A stretch of DNA of 64,000 nucleotides from positions 410,618-474,617 of the forward strand of contig JAAFAI010000001.1 in the NCBI GenBank assembly GCA_018222405.1. The letters are read 5' to 3'. Positions 63,707 to 64,000 of the stretch are shown here, in pieces. Each line of letters opens with the position of its first letter. Within the stretch, counting starts at the first letter, position 1. The position numbers were made by a program, and so were the translations under genes. The notes beneath the pieces were generated by a model. It saw only the letters and a list, made by a program, of their open reading frames with translations, made no database searches and was not told where the DNA came from. Source of the stretch: Gammaproteobacteria bacterium. GTDB lineage: Bacteria; Pseudomonadota; Gammaproteobacteria; Enterobacterales; Alteromonadaceae.

Positions 63707-64000
63707 ATGGCAACGGATTATTTATCACTGGAATGGCAGACACTGCAAAATCAGTTCGACAGCTATGAGAAATACAGTTTGCTCATTAAGCTGGTCGCTA
63801 TTTTTACTACGGCTTTTGCATTAGGCTTTGAATTTAACTTGTTAGTGCCGGTGCTGATGGTTGGGGTATTCTGGGTGCAGGACGGAATCTGGAAGACCTT
63901 TCAGGCGCGTTTTGAAACCCGTTTGCTAATTGTTGAGGCGGCTTTATACCAATCAGCCTTGAAGTGTGATCTAATAAACCACCTTGTTTGGCATAATGTT
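63707..64000 (+). CDS. Small membrane protein, truncated at the right edge and probably by a repeat
   Basis: Open frame starting MATDYLSLEWQTLQNQFDSY with a hydrophobic stretch (about residues 25-57, containing LLIKLVAIFTTAFALGFEF and LLVPVLMVGVFW) and then QDGIWKTFQARFETRLLIVEAA, a pattern of a small inner-membrane protein. After about residue 80 the codons read through TATACCAATCAGCC and the sequence no longer looks like the same protein (YQSALKCDLINHLV). The gene may therefore be broken by an inserted element at about 63946. The frame is open at the window end. No family named. Confidence 0.5.
   Translation, partial: MATDYLSLEWQTLQNQFDSYEKYSLLIKLVAIFTTAFALGFEFNLLVPVLMVGVFWVQDGIWKTFQARFETRLLIVEAALYQSALKCDLINHLVWHNV
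63946..64000. repeat. Possible edge of an inserted element
   Basis: ATACCAATCAGCC at 63946 shares ATACCAATC with both ends of the element inside exoD and is preceded, like it, by TT. The following 45 bases do not match the exoD element. It could be the end of a related insertion cut by the window. Confidence 0.35.

Overview
The window looks like the chromosome of a marine or aquatic gammaproteobacterium of the Alteromonadales type. The evidence is two TonB-dependent receptors, several chemoreceptors and diguanylate cyclases, a CzcCBA efflux operon, a PagL-like lipid A deacylase, glutathione-dependent formaldehyde detoxification, and genes preceded by GGAG-type ribosome sites. No rRNA, tRNA, CRISPR array or prophage was seen. 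Both edges cut genes: a serine carboxypeptidase on the left, and on the right a small membrane protein that seems to run into a repeat.

Layout. 1-6.2 kb: catabolic genes (S10 carboxypeptidase, FAD amine/amino-acid oxidoreductase, aldehyde dehydrogenase, M20 amidohydrolase, double GNAT). 6.2-12.2 kb: heavy-metal RND efflux operon (CzcI-like, CzcC, CzcB, CzcA). 12.4-20.3 kb: cupin, GhrA-type reductase, Lrp regulator, two TonB receptors, ketopantoate reductase-like protein. 20.3-26.1 kb: two chemoreceptors flanking an exoD gene split by a 278-bp MITE-like element, plus a PagL homologue. 26.3-29.4 kb: frmB, frmA and a divergent LysR regulator. 29.6-35.1 kb: Sel1 proteins, poorly known exported proteins and two CDP-glycerol glycerophosphotransferase-like proteins. 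35.1-35.5 kb: about 140-bp tandem repeats full of hairpins. 35.5-49.2 kb: succinate-semialdehyde dehydrogenase, GFA protein, Tat-exported aminotransferase, permease, topoisomerase IB, cytochrome c, IbpA heat-shock gene with a sigma-32 promoter and a ROSE-like leader, exported nucleosidase-like lipoprotein, flavin reductase, diguanylate cyclase, pentapeptide protein, PpiC, GNAT.

49.5-61.0 kb is the most coherent system: a periplasmic alcohol-oxidation locus. It holds a PQQ alcohol dehydrogenase with the extra aspartate (D322/D324) that marks lanthanide-dependent enzymes, a PedF-type cytochrome c, a quinoprotein-associated binding protein, a second binding protein, a YVTN beta-propeller, an ABC ATPase and permease, a LuxR response regulator, and next to it a NosR/NirI-like flavo-iron-sulfur membrane protein and a di-haem cytochrome c peroxidase. 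Alcohols would be oxidised in the periplasm with electrons passed to the cytochrome; aldehydes can be handled by the aldehyde dehydrogenases, and formaldehyde by FrmA/FrmB at 26-28 kb. PQQ synthesis genes and the sensor kinase are not in the window.

61.2-64 kb: two small proteins, a second diguanylate cyclase in AT-richer DNA, and the truncated right-edge gene.
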